From contig NZ_JAOQJP010000011.1 in assembly GCF_025567305.1 (NCBI RefSeq), positions 1-64,000 on the forward strand: a DNA stretch of 64,000 bases, in the 5' to 3' direction. This stretch comes from Lentihominibacter butyricus. Its GTDB lineage: Bacteria; Bacillota; Clostridia; Peptostreptococcales; Anaerovoracaceae. A program made the position numbers and the translations under genes. Shown piece by piece: positions 1 through 7,733 of this stretch. Numbering within the stretch: the first letter of the stretch is position 1; each line of letters begins with the position of its first letter. The notes below the pieces were generated by a model. The model was not told the origin of the DNA and did not search any database. It saw nothing but the letters and a program-made list of their open reading frames with translations.

Positions 1-81
1 CACATGAAACATTCGGATATTTAACTCCTGACGAGTTCTACAGGCAGGGGAAAAACGAGGTTTGATACTCTACTTTTATGG

Positions 82-1296
82 GTGCACCTCAAAACTTATT
101 CCGTGCTAGAGTTCGGGCGCATCAATTACGAGAATGTAGCATATTTCAATTTTGAAACTAACCCGAAATTGAACAGGACTTTTGAAGAAAACATCAGCCC
201 GGATTATTTGATACCGATTCTGTCCCATATTTCAGGGCAGACAATAGTAAAGGAAAAAACTCTGATCATATTTGATGAAGTGCAGCTTTGCGAACGGGCA
301 TTGACCTCATTGAAGTATTTCTGTGAAGACGCACCGGATTACCATATAATAGTGGCTGGAAACCTGCTGGGAGTAGCAGTCAACCGGGCGAAATTTTCAT
401 TTCCTGTCGGCAAAGTAGATATGAAAACTATGTATCCTATGGATATGGAAGAATTTATGATCGCAATGGGAGAAGAAAAGCTGGCAACGAAGGTCAGACA
501 GTGTTTTGAAACAAATACAGCAATGCCGTCAGCTTTGCATGATGCGGCGATGCAGCTTTATCGACAGTACCTTGTTGTAGGCGGTATGCCGGAATGTGTG
601 CTGCAGTTTGCACAGACAAGAGACTATATTCTTATACGTAATACTCAGGATACGATACTTGCAAGTTATCTCAATGATATGAGTAAATATAATAATTTGA
701 ATGAAATCAAGAAGACGAGGCTTGCATATGATAATATAACTGTTCAGCTTTCAAAAAAGAATACTCGATTCCAGTACAAGCTGATCAAGAAAGGGGGCAG
801 AGCTTCTGAGTTTGAAAACGCTATCGAATGGCTCTGCCTTTCAGGGATAGTATCGCAGGTTTACCGTATAGAGCAGATAAAGAAACCTCTGGAAAATTAT
901 CGCGATATTGATGCCTTTAAGATCTATGTATCAGATTTGGGGCTGCTTTGCGCTAAAAAAGATCTGGTGGCGAATGATATTTTGTATATGGCAGAGGAAC
1001 TGAATGACTTCAAGGGTGGTATGGCTGAAAATTATGTTAATGTACAGCTTTCTATTAACGGATATCATACTTATTACTGGGAATCTGCCCGTGGAGCAGA
1101 GATAGATTTTGTTATACAGCGGAATGAACAGCTTATACCGATCGAGGTAAAGTCTGCAGACAATACCAGGGCAAAGAGTTTAAAAGTTTACATGGAGACC
1201 TACGATCCGGAATATGCCATAAAACTCTCTGCTAAAAATTTTGCATTTGAAGATAATAAAAAGACAGTTCCACTATATGCAGCGTTTTGCATATAA
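82..1296 (+). CDS. DUF4143-family ATP-binding protein, 5' end decayed (probable pseudogene)
   Basis: The protein matches the AAA_14/DUF4143 family of ATPases with a C-terminal nuclease-like domain. The Walker B region is visible (LIIFDEVQ, near residue 61), and the C-terminal part carries GAEIDF followed by PIEVKS, the PD-(D/E)XK-like signature. The Walker A loop that should precede KTYSVLEFG is absent. The frame opens after a TAA at 22-24 and reads LLLW-VHL-KTYSVLEFG where intact relatives have a glycine-rich GKT loop, so a few codons appear lost. The only start is GTG at 82, with no ribosome binding site. The family is often found as solitary, poorly understood genes. Without a P-loop this copy should not bind ATP normally, and I read it as a decaying gene. 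An alternative is that the window edge hides an upstream fragment. Confidence 0.6.
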   Translation: MHLKTYSVLEFGRINYENVAYFNFETNPKLNRTFEENISPDYLIPILSHISGQTIVKEKTLIIFDEVQLCERALTSLKYFCEDAPDYHIIVAGNLLGVAVNRAKFSFPVGKVDMKTMYPMDMEEFMIAMGEEKLATKVRQCFETNTAMPSALHDAAMQLYRQYLVVGGMPECVLQFAQTRDYILIRNTQDTILASYLNDMSKYNNLNEIKKTRLAYDNITVQLSKKNTRFQYKLIKKGGRASEFENAIEWLCLSGIVSQVYRIEQIKKPLENYRDIDAFKIYVSDLGLLCAKKDLVANDILYMAEELNDFKGGMAENYVNVQLSINGYHTYYWESARGAEIDFVIQRNEQLIPIEVKSADNTRAKSLKVYMETYDPEYAIKLSAKNFAFEDNKKTVPLYAAFCI

Positions 1297-1335
1297 AGTT
1301 CAACATGAAATCGTGGTAGTGCTTAAAAATTATCC

Positions 1336-1363
1336 TTGACAAATCCTCTACAGGTTCTATAAT
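1336..1363 (+). promoter_or_regulatory. Sigma-A type promoter of the Fur-family gene
   Basis: The -35 TTGACA lies at 1336-1341 and the -10 TATAAT at 1358-1363 with a 16-nt spacer. Both boxes match consensus perfectly. Confidence 0.75.
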
Positions 1364-1370
1364 TAAAACA

Positions 1371-1381
1371 AGAATAATTCT
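1371..1381. promoter_or_regulatory. Possible Fur/PerR operator
   Basis: AGAATAATTCT is a perfect 5-1-5 palindrome just downstream of the -10 box and upstream of the ribosome binding site. Its form resembles the core of a Per/Fur box (TTATAATNATTATAA type), which suggests autoregulation by the adjacent regulator. The match is only to the core, so this is inference. Confidence 0.45.
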
Positions 1382-1396
1382 AAAGAAGGCGATTTG

Positions 1397-1765
1397 ATGA
1401 CAAAGAACGGGAAGCTGATACTGGAGATCGTTCATGGATCTTCAGAGCATCCTACAGCTGAACAGATTTTCATGAAAGCACGAGAAAAGTCACCCGGAAT
1501 AGCTCTGGCGACGGTTTATAATAACCTAAACTCGCTTGTCAGTGAAAAGCTGGTTCGCAGGATAAGGCTGAAGGGAAGTCCGGACAGGTATGACAGGACC
1601 GCGCGCCACGACCATATGATATGCGAGCGGTGCGGCAAGATATCAGACGTGCACCTTGACGATCTGGGACAGGAGCTCGAGCGCGAAACAGGCGTGAAGG
1701 TCATATCATACGATCTGAATATCCATTATCTGTGCGATGAGTGCAGGAAGAACGGTCAGAATTGA
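1397..1765 (+). CDS. Fur family transcriptional regulator (PerR-like)
   Basis: This 122-residue protein is a metal-dependent DNA-binding repressor of the Fur superfamily. It has an N-terminal winged helix (HPTAEQIF and ATVYNNLNSLV, about residues 16-50) and a C-terminal dimerisation domain with a structural zinc site formed by CERC (about 77-80) and CDEC near the end, plus the metal-binding HDH segment. Lacking the usual extra N-terminal turn, it is short for the family. ATG at 1397 is chosen over TTG at 1394 because GAAGG at 1385-1389 is better spaced from it. It lies directly upstream of rubrerythrin, a peroxide-detoxifying protein, which favours a PerR role over iron or zinc uptake control. 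The specific metal cannot be read from sequence. Confidence 0.85.
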   Translation: MTKNGKLILEIVHGSSEHPTAEQIFMKAREKSPGIALATVYNNLNSLVSEKLVRRIRLKGSPDRYDRTARHDHMICERCGKISDVHLDDLGQELERETGVKVISYDLNIHYLCDECRKNGQN

Positions 1766-1880
1766 ACGACGGTGGATGGGAGATCATCGGAAAATCAGTG
1801 AAACACACGATGCGGTCATCGGTGCCGCAGCATCCGTATCGTGATGAGTTAAAAAGGAGCGGCACAGAAAAGAGGAAGAG

Positions 1881-2417
1881 ATGAACAAGTACGCAGGCAC
1901 ACAGACAGAAAAGAATTTGATGGAGGCATTTGCAGGGGAATCACAGGCGAGAAACAAGTATACATACTTTTCGTCAGTTGCAAAGAAAGAAGGATATGAA
2001 CAGATCGCGGCACTGTTTTTAAAGACTGCAGACAATGAAAAAGAACATGCAAAGATGTGGTTCAAGGAGCTTGAAGGCATAGGAAACACAGCGCAGAATC
2101 TTGAAGCCGCAGCAGAAGGTGAAAACTACGAATGGACAGACATGTATGAAGGCTTTGCAAAGACTGCAGAGGAAGAAGGCTTCCCTCAGCTGGCAGCAAA
2201 ATTCAGACTCGTCGGAGCGATCGAAAAGCATCACGAAGAACGCTACAGAGCGCTTCTCAATAACGTGGAGACAGCAGCTGTATTCGAAAAGAGCGAGATC
2301 AAGGTATGGGAATGCCGCAACTGCGGACACATCGTTGTAGGAACAAAAGCTCCAGAAGTATGTCCTACATGCAACCATCCGAAGAGCTATTTTGAGATAC
2401 ACGCAGAAAACTATTAA
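1881..2417 (+). CDS. rbr: Rubrerythrin
   Basis: Rubrerythrin is a cytoplasmic diiron peroxidase that reduces hydrogen peroxide in anaerobes. Residues 1-140 form the ferritin-like four-helix domain with the diiron ligands E20, E53 and H56 (NEKEH) and the second set in the FAKTAEEEGF and EKHHEERY helices. The C-terminal 35 residues form a rubredoxin-like FeS4 domain with CRNCGH and CPTCNHP. Length (178 residues) is normal. GAGGAAGAG just upstream is a strong ribosome binding site. The gene follows a PerR-like regulator, and a terminator follows at 2461, so the two probably form a small oxidative-stress unit. Confidence 0.95.
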   Translation: MNKYAGTQTEKNLMEAFAGESQARNKYTYFSSVAKKEGYEQIAALFLKTADNEKEHAKMWFKELEGIGNTAQNLEAAAEGENYEWTDMYEGFAKTAEEEGFPQLAAKFRLVGAIEKHHEERYRALLNNVETAAVFEKSEIKVWECRNCGHIVVGTKAPEVCPTCNHPKSYFEIHAENY

Positions 2418-2460
2418 GAGTCGGCATCAGCATGATGCAAACGTGATACAGTTATCCGGG

Positions 2461-2494
2461 AACAGGTCAGGCTGCATGCAGGGCCTGTTTTTCT
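2461..2494 (+). terminator. Rho-independent terminator after rubrerythrin
   Basis: The arms AACAGGTC (2461-2468) and GGCCTGTT (2482-2489) pair over 8 bp with one wobble and are followed by a T-rich run. Confidence 0.7.
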
Positions 2495-2531
2495 GTTTTG
2501 AGCTGTTGACAGCAATGGAGAAGAGACGGTT

Positions 2532-3659
2532 ATGAGTGAGATAAGGAACGTTACACATATAGATAATGTCAGGCTGAGTGATGACGGCAGCTCGGTGATC
2601 ATACTCGATCAGAGCAGGCTGCCGATGCATACCGAGTATATTGAGATAAACAAACCGGCAGAGATGTACGATGCGATTTTTCATCTGAAGGTCAGAGGTG
2701 CACCGGCGATCGGCATATTTGCAGCATACTGCATGGCGGTTATTGCAAAGAAGGCAGCCGGTCGGCAGGCAGACCGTGAAAGTGCAGCAGAAGGAAATGT
2801 GCAGCTTTTTACAAAAAAACTAAGAGAGTACGGCGAATATATAAAGTCTTCAAGGCCTACGGCCGTCAACCTTGCATGGGCGGTGGACAGGACTCTGGCG
2901 GCAGCCGGAAGCGCAGAGAACGGCACGACCGCAGATATCGCGGAGGCTGTGAAAAACGAGGCGCTCAGCATACACCGCGAGGATATCGAGATGTGCAGGG
3001 CGATTTCCGAATATGGCCTCACGGTCATAAGGAACGGCGACGGGATACTGACTCACTGCAATGCGGGACCGCTCGCAACATCGAGGTACGGGACAGCGCT
3101 GGGACCGCTGCTGCTCGGAGCGGAGCGGGGAATGGAGTTCAGGGTATTTGCGGATGAGACGAGACCTCTGCTGCAGGGTGCAAGACTGACTTCATACGAA
3201 CTTCAGAAAGCCGGCATAGATGTGACACTTATCTGTGATAACATGGCGTCAGCTGTGATGAAAAACGGATGGGTGCAGGCATGTTTTGTCGGCTGTGACA
3301 GAGTTGCCGCAAACGGTGACACGGCGAATAAGATAGGCACATCGGGAGTGGCGATACTTGCAAAGCACTACGGGATACCGTTTTACGTGCTCGGTCCGAC
3401 GTCGACCATCGACCTGGACTGCCAGTCGGGAGCGGATATACCTATAGAGCTGCGTGCGCCGGAAGAGATAAAAGAAAAATTTTACAGCGAACCGGTGGCT
3501 TTGGATGAGATCAAGTGCTACAATCCGGCATTCGATGTCACGGACAGCAGTCTGATAACGGGGATAATCACGGAAAAGGGCATCTGCAGGCCGCCGTTTG
3601 CCGAAAGTCTCAGGAGAGCGGTAGAAAGCGCTCGTGAAGATAAAGACAGAGATTTTTAA
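2532..3659 (+). CDS. mtnA: S-methyl-5-thioribose-1-phosphate isomerase
   Basis: MtnA converts methylthioribose-1-phosphate to methylthioribulose-1-phosphate in the methionine salvage pathway and is related to eIF2B subunits. The family signatures are clear: RGAPAIGI (55-62), THCNAG with the catalytic cysteine at C176, and GCDRVAANGD with the catalytic aspartate at D256, followed by TANKIGT. At 375 residues it is slightly longer than typical. No other salvage genes (mtnN, mtnK, mtnB) lie next to it, so it either feeds an incomplete local pathway or works with genes elsewhere. GGAGAAGAG precedes the ATG. The next gene follows after only 18 bp and may be co-transcribed. Confidence 0.93.
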   Translation: MSEIRNVTHIDNVRLSDDGSSVIILDQSRLPMHTEYIEINKPAEMYDAIFHLKVRGAPAIGIFAAYCMAVIAKKAAGRQADRESAAEGNVQLFTKKLREYGEYIKSSRPTAVNLAWAVDRTLAAAGSAENGTTADIAEAVKNEALSIHREDIEMCRAISEYGLTVIRNGDGILTHCNAGPLATSRYGTALGPLLLGAERGMEFRVFADETRPLLQGARLTSYELQKAGIDVTLICDNMASAVMKNGWVQACFVGCDRVAANGDTANKIGTSGVAILAKHYGIPFYVLGPTSTIDLDCQSGADIPIELRAPEEIKEKFYSEPVALDEIKCYNPAFDVTDSSLITGIITEKGICRPPFAESLRRAVESAREDKDRDF

Positions 3660-3677
3660 CAGGGAGTGTGAAGGGTA

Positions 3678-4868
3678 ATGTGGTTTTTGATACTGCTTGG
3701 GATAGTGTATCTTGCGGTGAACTTTTTTCTGTGGCACAGAGTGGTAAGACTGCTCAGGCATGTGCACGGTTTTTTCGGGGAAAAATGGGTAGTGTGCGTT
3801 TTTACGGTGATATATCTGTTTTTTCTCAACAGCGTATGGCTGTGGATGTTGTTTGACGATCAGAAATGGATATCGGCGTTCAAGTATATAAATAATATCT
3901 GGATAGGAATATTCGTGTATTCGCTTATTTTCATGGCGGTGGCGGAGCTTGTGACGTTCGTTCTCTGGGCTCTGAAGAAAATGCGCAGGGGTTATGCCGG
4001 ATACCGTAAATATATCGTGACCAGAGGTGCGATAGTCGTGTCGCTCGTGATCGGATTCAGCGTTTACGGCGTCATACACTATCACAAGATAAGCGTGACT
4101 GATTACGATGTGGATATAGACAAGTCCACACAGGCGGGAGAGTCGATGAAAGTCGTGCTTGTTGCGGACACTCATCTCGGATATTCCGTGGGCGAAGACA
4201 TGATGAAGCAGATGGTGGACAGGATAAATGCGCAGGATCCCGATCTCGTAGTGTTTGCAGGCGATATCGTCGACAATGACTACTTCGCTATGACGGATCC
4301 GGATGGGATAGCGAAGACCCTGTCCGGGATAAGATCGAAGTACGGAGTCTACGGGGTCTATGGCAACCATGATGTAGAAGAAAATCTGATAGGCGGATTT
4401 ACGATATCTATAGGCAAAAAAGTCCGGGTGCAGCCTGAAGTGGACGAATTTGCAGAAAAGGCGTGCATCACGATCCTTCAGGATGAAAGCACTGTCGTTG
4501 CGGGAGACATAACGCTCATAGGCAGGTGCGACGCCACGAAGACGAACAGCGACAGTCCGCGAGCTTCGATCGCAGAGCTCACGTCGGAGGCAGACCGCAG
4601 CAAGCCTGTGATATGCGTAGACCATCAGCCTTCGGAGCTTCAGGAAAAGGCGGATGCCGGTGTCGATCTCGACCTTTGCGGGCATACTCACGACGGACAG
4701 ATTTTCCCGGGGAATCTGACGATAAACCTGTTCTGGGACAACGCATACGGACTCCTGAAGGTCGATGATATGTACTCGATCGTGACATCAGGAGTCGGAG
4801 TATGGGGGCCGGCCATGAGAGTCGGGACTGACAGTGAGATCGCTGTCGTGAACGTGAATTTCAGATAG
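3678..4868 (+). CDS. Membrane-anchored metallophosphoesterase (YkuE/YaeI-like)
   Basis: The N-terminal 145 residues contain about four hydrophobic segments, followed by a calcineurin-like phosphoesterase domain. The metal-binding motifs appear in order: DTHLG, GDIVD, YGNHDVEE, and GHTHDGQ near the C-terminus. Family members of this layout cleave phosphodiester or pyrophosphate bonds, some acting on lipid substrates such as UDP-diacylglucosamine, but the substrate here cannot be assigned. GAAGGG precedes the ATG. It follows mtnA closely in the same direction and ends at a long hairpin shared with the convergent ylmC gene. Confidence 0.88.
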   Translation: MWFLILLGIVYLAVNFFLWHRVVRLLRHVHGFFGEKWVVCVFTVIYLFFLNSVWLWMLFDDQKWISAFKYINNIWIGIFVYSLIFMAVAELVTFVLWALKKMRRGYAGYRKYIVTRGAIVVSLVIGFSVYGVIHYHKISVTDYDVDIDKSTQAGESMKVVLVADTHLGYSVGEDMMKQMVDRINAQDPDLVVFAGDIVDNDYFAMTDPDGIAKTLSGIRSKYGVYGVYGNHDVEENLIGGFTISIGKKVRVQPEVDEFAEKACITILQDESTVVAGDITLIGRCDATKTNSDSPRASIAELTSEADRSKPVICVDHQPSELQEKADAGVDLDLCGHTHDGQIFPGNLTINLFWDNAYGLLKVDDMYSIVTSGVGVWGPAMRVGTDSEIAVVNVNFR

Positions 4869-4927
4869 TGCAGAAGGTATGATGCATATAATGCGGAGAT
4901 CACGGTCAGTGTGGGAGTATGAGCGGT

Positions 4928-4971
4928 GTGCTGAATCCGGTGCAGCGAATCCCGCACACCGGATTCAGCAC
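4928..4971. terminator. Long perfect hairpin between convergent genes
   Basis: GTGCTGAATCCGGTG (4928-4942) and its exact reverse complement (4957-4971) form a 15-bp stem with a 14-nt loop. The right arm overlaps the last codons and stop of the minus-strand ylmC gene. Neither side has a T-run, so it is a hairpin that may block transcription or protect 3' ends rather than a textbook terminator. Confidence 0.5.
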
Positions 4972-5213
4972 GGCGGCATAGACTGGAATATTATCAGGTC
5001 TTCGCCGATGATCACGATACTGCTCCAAGGCAGTTCGCATATGTCATCAGGGCTTCTGCTGAAAAAACCGGTGCTTTCCAGAGACGGGACGAGCACCGAT
5101 TTTATTTTGCCCGTCTTTTTTTCAAATATCATTTCGGCATCCCATAACTGACCATAGCTTCTTCCTGTCGAGACATCGACTATCTCTTTGTTTCCGATTT
5201 CACTTAATCGCAT
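4965..5213 (-). CDS. YlmC/YmxH family sporulation protein
   Basis: This 82-residue protein is a small PRC-barrel protein of the YlmC/YmxH family, found almost only in endospore-forming Firmicutes. The family pattern is visible: MRLSEIGNKEIVDVSTGRSYG at the start, an acidic middle segment, and FFSRSPDDICELPWSSI near residues 50-65. Its molecular function is unknown. In Bacillus subtilis ymxH sits a few genes from tepA, and here it is divergently adjacent to a tepA homologue, so part of that neighbourhood is retained. The shared intergenic region is about 60 bp. Confidence 0.85.
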   Translation of the reverse strand: MRLSEIGNKEIVDVSTGRSYGQLWDAEMIFEKKTGKIKSVLVPSLESTGFFSRSPDDICELPWSSIVIIGEDLIIFQSMPPC

Positions 5214-5215
5214 AA

Positions 5216-5243
5216 TTGACTCCTTTAATACAGATAATATTAA
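5216..5243 (+). promoter_or_regulatory. Possible promoter of the TepA gene
   Basis: TTGACT (5216-5221) is followed after 16 nt by TATTAA (5238-5243). It sits in the divergent region between ylmC and tepA. The TTG of the -35 box could be mistaken for a start codon of the downstream gene. Confidence 0.4.
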
Positions 5244-5272
5244 AGATATTAAACAGAACAGGAGAATATGAA

Positions 5273-5971
5273 GTGAAAGAAGAGAAAACCGAAAAAAAGA
5301 CTCCGGATCAGGAGGATATCACGAAAAGCCTGATAACCGATCTGGGACTTCTGACGACCGGGACTGATTTTGACAGCGATATACAGTATATAAATATAAT
5401 CGGCAGCATCGAGGGACACACCGTGCTCCCGGCAGACAACAAGGCTACGAAGTACGAACATCTGATACCTCAGCTTATCGCAGTGGAGGAGAACCCGAAG
5501 CTCAAGGGTCTTCTGGTGATACTGAACACGGTCGGAGGTGACGTCGAGGCAGGACTGGCACTCGCGGAAATGATCTCGACACTGTCAAAGCCGACAGTGT
5601 CGCTCGTGCTGGGTGGAGGACACAGTATAGGCATACCGCTTGCGACAGCGGCGGATCATTCGTTTATAGCAAAATCCGCGACGATGACACTGCACCCCAT
5701 CAGGACAGCGGGGATCGTGATAACATCGGAGACTACCTTCGATTATATGCGCAAGACGCAGGAGCGGGTGATCGATTTTATAGAAGAACACTCGGATGCG
5801 GAGCGTGACAAGATCGTATCACTGATGAACAGCAACGATAATATGTCGAACGATGTCGGCACGGTACTTTTTGGAAGTGAAGCCGTAGAGACAGGGATAA
5901 TCGATGAAGTAGGCGGAGTATCGCAGGCCATACGACAGCTGAGACGCATGATAGGCGAGATGCAGGAGTAA
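5273..5971 (+). CDS. tepA: ClpP-family serine protease TepA-like
   Basis: This is a ClpP/crotonase-fold protease-like protein related to TepA (YmfB), associated in Bacillus with protein export and spore formation. From the chosen start it has 232 residues. The conserved core contains NTVGGDVEAG (oxyanion region), the nucleophile serine in GGGHSIG (S118) and the catalytic histidine in TMTLHP (H141). GTG at 5273 is preferred because AGGAGA at 5260-5265 lies 7 nt upstream. The open frame back to TTG at 5216 overlaps a likely promoter and has no ribosome binding site. It has no signal peptide and is probably cytoplasmic. Confidence 0.85.
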   Translation: MKEEKTEKKTPDQEDITKSLITDLGLLTTGTDFDSDIQYINIIGSIEGHTVLPADNKATKYEHLIPQLIAVEENPKLKGLLVILNTVGGDVEAGLALAEMISTLSKPTVSLVLGGGHSIGIPLATAADHSFIAKSATMTLHPIRTAGIVITSETTFDYMRKTQERVIDFIEEHSDAERDKIVSLMNSNDNMSNDVGTVLFGSEAVETGIIDEVGGVSQAIRQLRRMIGEMQE

Positions 5972-6055
5972 GCGGGACCTGTTGCGATGTTCGATGCGAG
6001 GGAAGGTGCAGCTGTGGAGCATATCAAAAAAACAGCAAAAGTACAGATGCATGCA

Positions 6056-6084
6056 TTGACAAGATTTTCCACATGATATAAAAT
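6056..6084 (+). promoter_or_regulatory. Promoter of the TadZ-like gene
   Basis: TTGACA at 6056-6061 and TAAAAT at 6079-6084 are separated by 17 nt. Confidence 0.65.
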
Positions 6085-6138
6085 ACAGATAGGTAAAAAA
6101 TTCCATTAACAAATGTGGCAGCAATTATCGAAAGGAGC

Positions 6139-7299
6139 ATGATGGAGAATCTTTCACTGGTGATAGTAACGGATGACAGAGAATACGGCAGAGCGCTGGG
6201 ACAGGCACTGCTGCAGCTGTGCAGCGGCATGATGATAAGGATATTCCGCAAGGAAGAGTTCTTTTTGAGGCGGCGTGAGTATGAAAACAGTGGAGAAAGT
6301 GCGGTCTTTCTCAGCTCGGCAGACATGATACTCTGGGACGGCCCGGAAGCGGAAGTATCATACGGCGGCAGGATAATACTGCTGACAGAGAAGCCGTCGA
6401 TGGCTGTCAGCGATCACGTGGAAAAGCGGTTCTGTTTATACAAGTACAGTCAGGCTCAGAGCATAGCAGCGGCACTTTTTGATATATACAGTGATCTTAC
6501 AGGGAATCATACCGTTAATGTAAAGCGGCAGCAGGTACGCATGCTGGCATTTTCCTCATGCTGCGGAGGTTCGGGATGCACGGTCGCGGCTATGGCTGCG
6601 GCTCAGGAGCTGTGCAGGTTCAGGGGCAGGAGAGTGCTGTATCTGTCATTCGAGGAGACTGAGTCTACAGGCGATTTCATGAATGTGTCGCCGGGCGTGA
6701 AAGGTATCGGTGTGTATCTTTATCATCTGTTCAAAGCCAGGGATACAGGTCTGCGTGTGCCGCAGGGCTCCGGCAGTGAGAAGAACTGCCCGCCTGTAGA
6801 GAGCTATACGATCCACGATGATTTCGGGGTCGAGACTTTTGCTCCGGCGGCCGGGAGAAATCCGCTCAGAGAGCTTTCGGAAGATGAACTCGATATCTTC
6901 ACAGCATCGGTGATAGACAGCGGAAGGTATGATGTGATCGTGATGGATATAGGATCGGGTCTGTCTGCAGTGGATCTGGCGTGCCTGGGGATGGCAGAGA
7001 AGATCTGCTTTGTGAACAGGTCTGCGGGCAGTACGAGCAGAGAAGAACGTTATCTGCAGCATCTTATATTCAGCTGCGGGGAGAGTGTGATCGAGAAAAT
7101 GATCAAAGTAGAGAATATGGTATCTTACGACCGTGAGGAAGATCCTCGCGACAGAGCAGATACAGCGATGCTGGATACGGAAGTATACCTCAGCAGGAGC
7201 AGCACATTCCTGCAGGGCGGGGAGATAAAACGCATATTTCTCGATGGCAGATTCGGACAGGATATAAAACTGCTCGCAGAAAAACTTGTGGAATTTTAA
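6139..7299 (+). CDS. CpaE/TadZ-like ParA-superfamily protein with degenerate P-loop
   Basis: The protein (386 residues) has the layout of TadZ/CpaE: an N-terminal receiver-like domain of about 100 residues (LSLVIVTDD at the start) and a C-terminal MinD/ParA-like domain from about residue 135. The expected deviant Walker A (KGGxGKT) reads CCGGSGCTVAA, so both the signature lysine and the catalytic lysine are replaced by cysteine. YDVIVMDIGSGLS is the equivalent of the Walker B/switch region. TadZ proteins localise type IV pilus (Tad) machines to the pole, but no tad, pil or flp genes lie nearby. The start at ATG 6139 (or 6142) follows AAAGGAG. GTG at 6115 has no ribosome binding site. It probably acts as a non-hydrolysing scaffold; its partner is unknown. 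Confidence 0.65.
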   Translation: MMENLSLVIVTDDREYGRALGQALLQLCSGMMIRIFRKEEFFLRRREYENSGESAVFLSSADMILWDGPEAEVSYGGRIILLTEKPSMAVSDHVEKRFCLYKYSQAQSIAAALFDIYSDLTGNHTVNVKRQQVRMLAFSSCCGGSGCTVAAMAAAQELCRFRGRRVLYLSFEETESTGDFMNVSPGVKGIGVYLYHLFKARDTGLRVPQGSGSEKNCPPVESYTIHDDFGVETFAPAAGRNPLRELSEDELDIFTASVIDSGRYDVIVMDIGSGLSAVDLACLGMAEKICFVNRSAGSTSREERYLQHLIFSCGESVIEKMIKVENMVSYDREEDPRDRADTAMLDTEVYLSRSSTFLQGGEIKRIFLDGRFGQDIKLLAEKLVEF

Positions 7300-7307
7300 A
7301 AGATATA

Positions 7308-7336
7308 TTGACAAATTTGCGTATGAGTACTAACAT
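7308..7336 (+). promoter_or_regulatory. Promoter of the riboflavin operon leader
   Basis: TTGACA (7308-7313) and TAACAT (7331-7336) with a 17-nt spacer lie just upstream of the FMN riboswitch. Confidence 0.6.
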
Positions 7337-7357
7337 TATAGAAGAACTTAATAAAAA

Positions 7358-7466
7358 ATCTTCAGGGCAGGGTGAGATTCCCGACCGGCGGTAAAGTCCG
7401 CGAGTGCGAGAGCACATGATTTGGTGAGATTCCAAAACCGACAGTATAGTCTGGATGGAAGAAGAT
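7358..7466 (+). ncRNA. FMN riboswitch (RFN element)
   Basis: The conserved RFN core is directly readable: AGGGCAGGGTGAGATTCCCG, CCGGCGGTAAAGTCCGCGAG, a variable GTGCGAGAGCAC hairpin, GGTGAGATTCC, ACCGACAGTATAGTC and TGGATGGAAGAAGA. The P1 stem is formed by ATCTTC (7358-7363) and GAAGAT (7461-7466). Such elements bind FMN and terminate riboflavin operon transcription. Here the downstream genes are ribD-ribE-ribBA-ribH. Confidence 0.96.
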
Positions 7467-7516
7467 ATGTCATATGTGGCTGCGATAAGCAGTTGCAGTA
7501 TTTTTGAAACCACAGG

Positions 7517-7547
7517 CTCTGAAACATATCGTTTCAGAGTTTTTTTC
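7517..7547 (+). terminator. Riboswitch-controlled terminator 1
   Basis: CTCTGAAAC (7517-7525) and GTTTCAGAG (7531-7539) form a perfect 9-bp stem followed by seven T residues. It lies 50 nt after the FMN aptamer and is the expected expression platform. Confidence 0.85.
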
Positions 7548-7665
7548 GGCAGAGGCAGGAGTGTGCAGTACCGCAATACGGTATGCATGCACGGCATATG
7601 TGCGATGCAGTGCAGCAGCTCGGCTTTGCGAGACGGTTTTTAAAAAGCCTGACAGAATACGACTT

Positions 7666-7696
7666 CACCCTGGAGAAACGATCCGGGGTGTTTTTA
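7666..7696 (+). terminator. Second terminator upstream of ribD
   Basis: CACCCTGGA (7666-7674) and TCCGGGGTG (7682-7690) pair over 9 bp with one wobble and are followed by TTTTTATTT. It lies between terminator 1 and the ribD ribosome binding site, giving two terminators in one leader. Confidence 0.75.
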
Positions 7697-7733
7697 TTTG
7701 AGAAAAACACAGCGACATGGAGGACAGACACTG

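Noticed and set aside
34..57. Apparent P-loop STGRGKT upstream of the DUF4143 gene
   Set aside because: It lies about 15 residues before the position where the family P-loop should be, just after a stop codon, and has no match in context. I regard it as chance.
3249..4691. Long open frame of 480 codons on the minus strand
   Set aside because: It lies antisense to mtnA and the metallophosphoesterase, which both have clear family motifs. The antisense translation is rich in His/Tyr/Arg, with no domain and no ribosome binding site.
7455..7701. Small open frames in the riboflavin leader
   Set aside because: They run through the riboswitch 3' end and both terminators and have no supported ribosome binding site.
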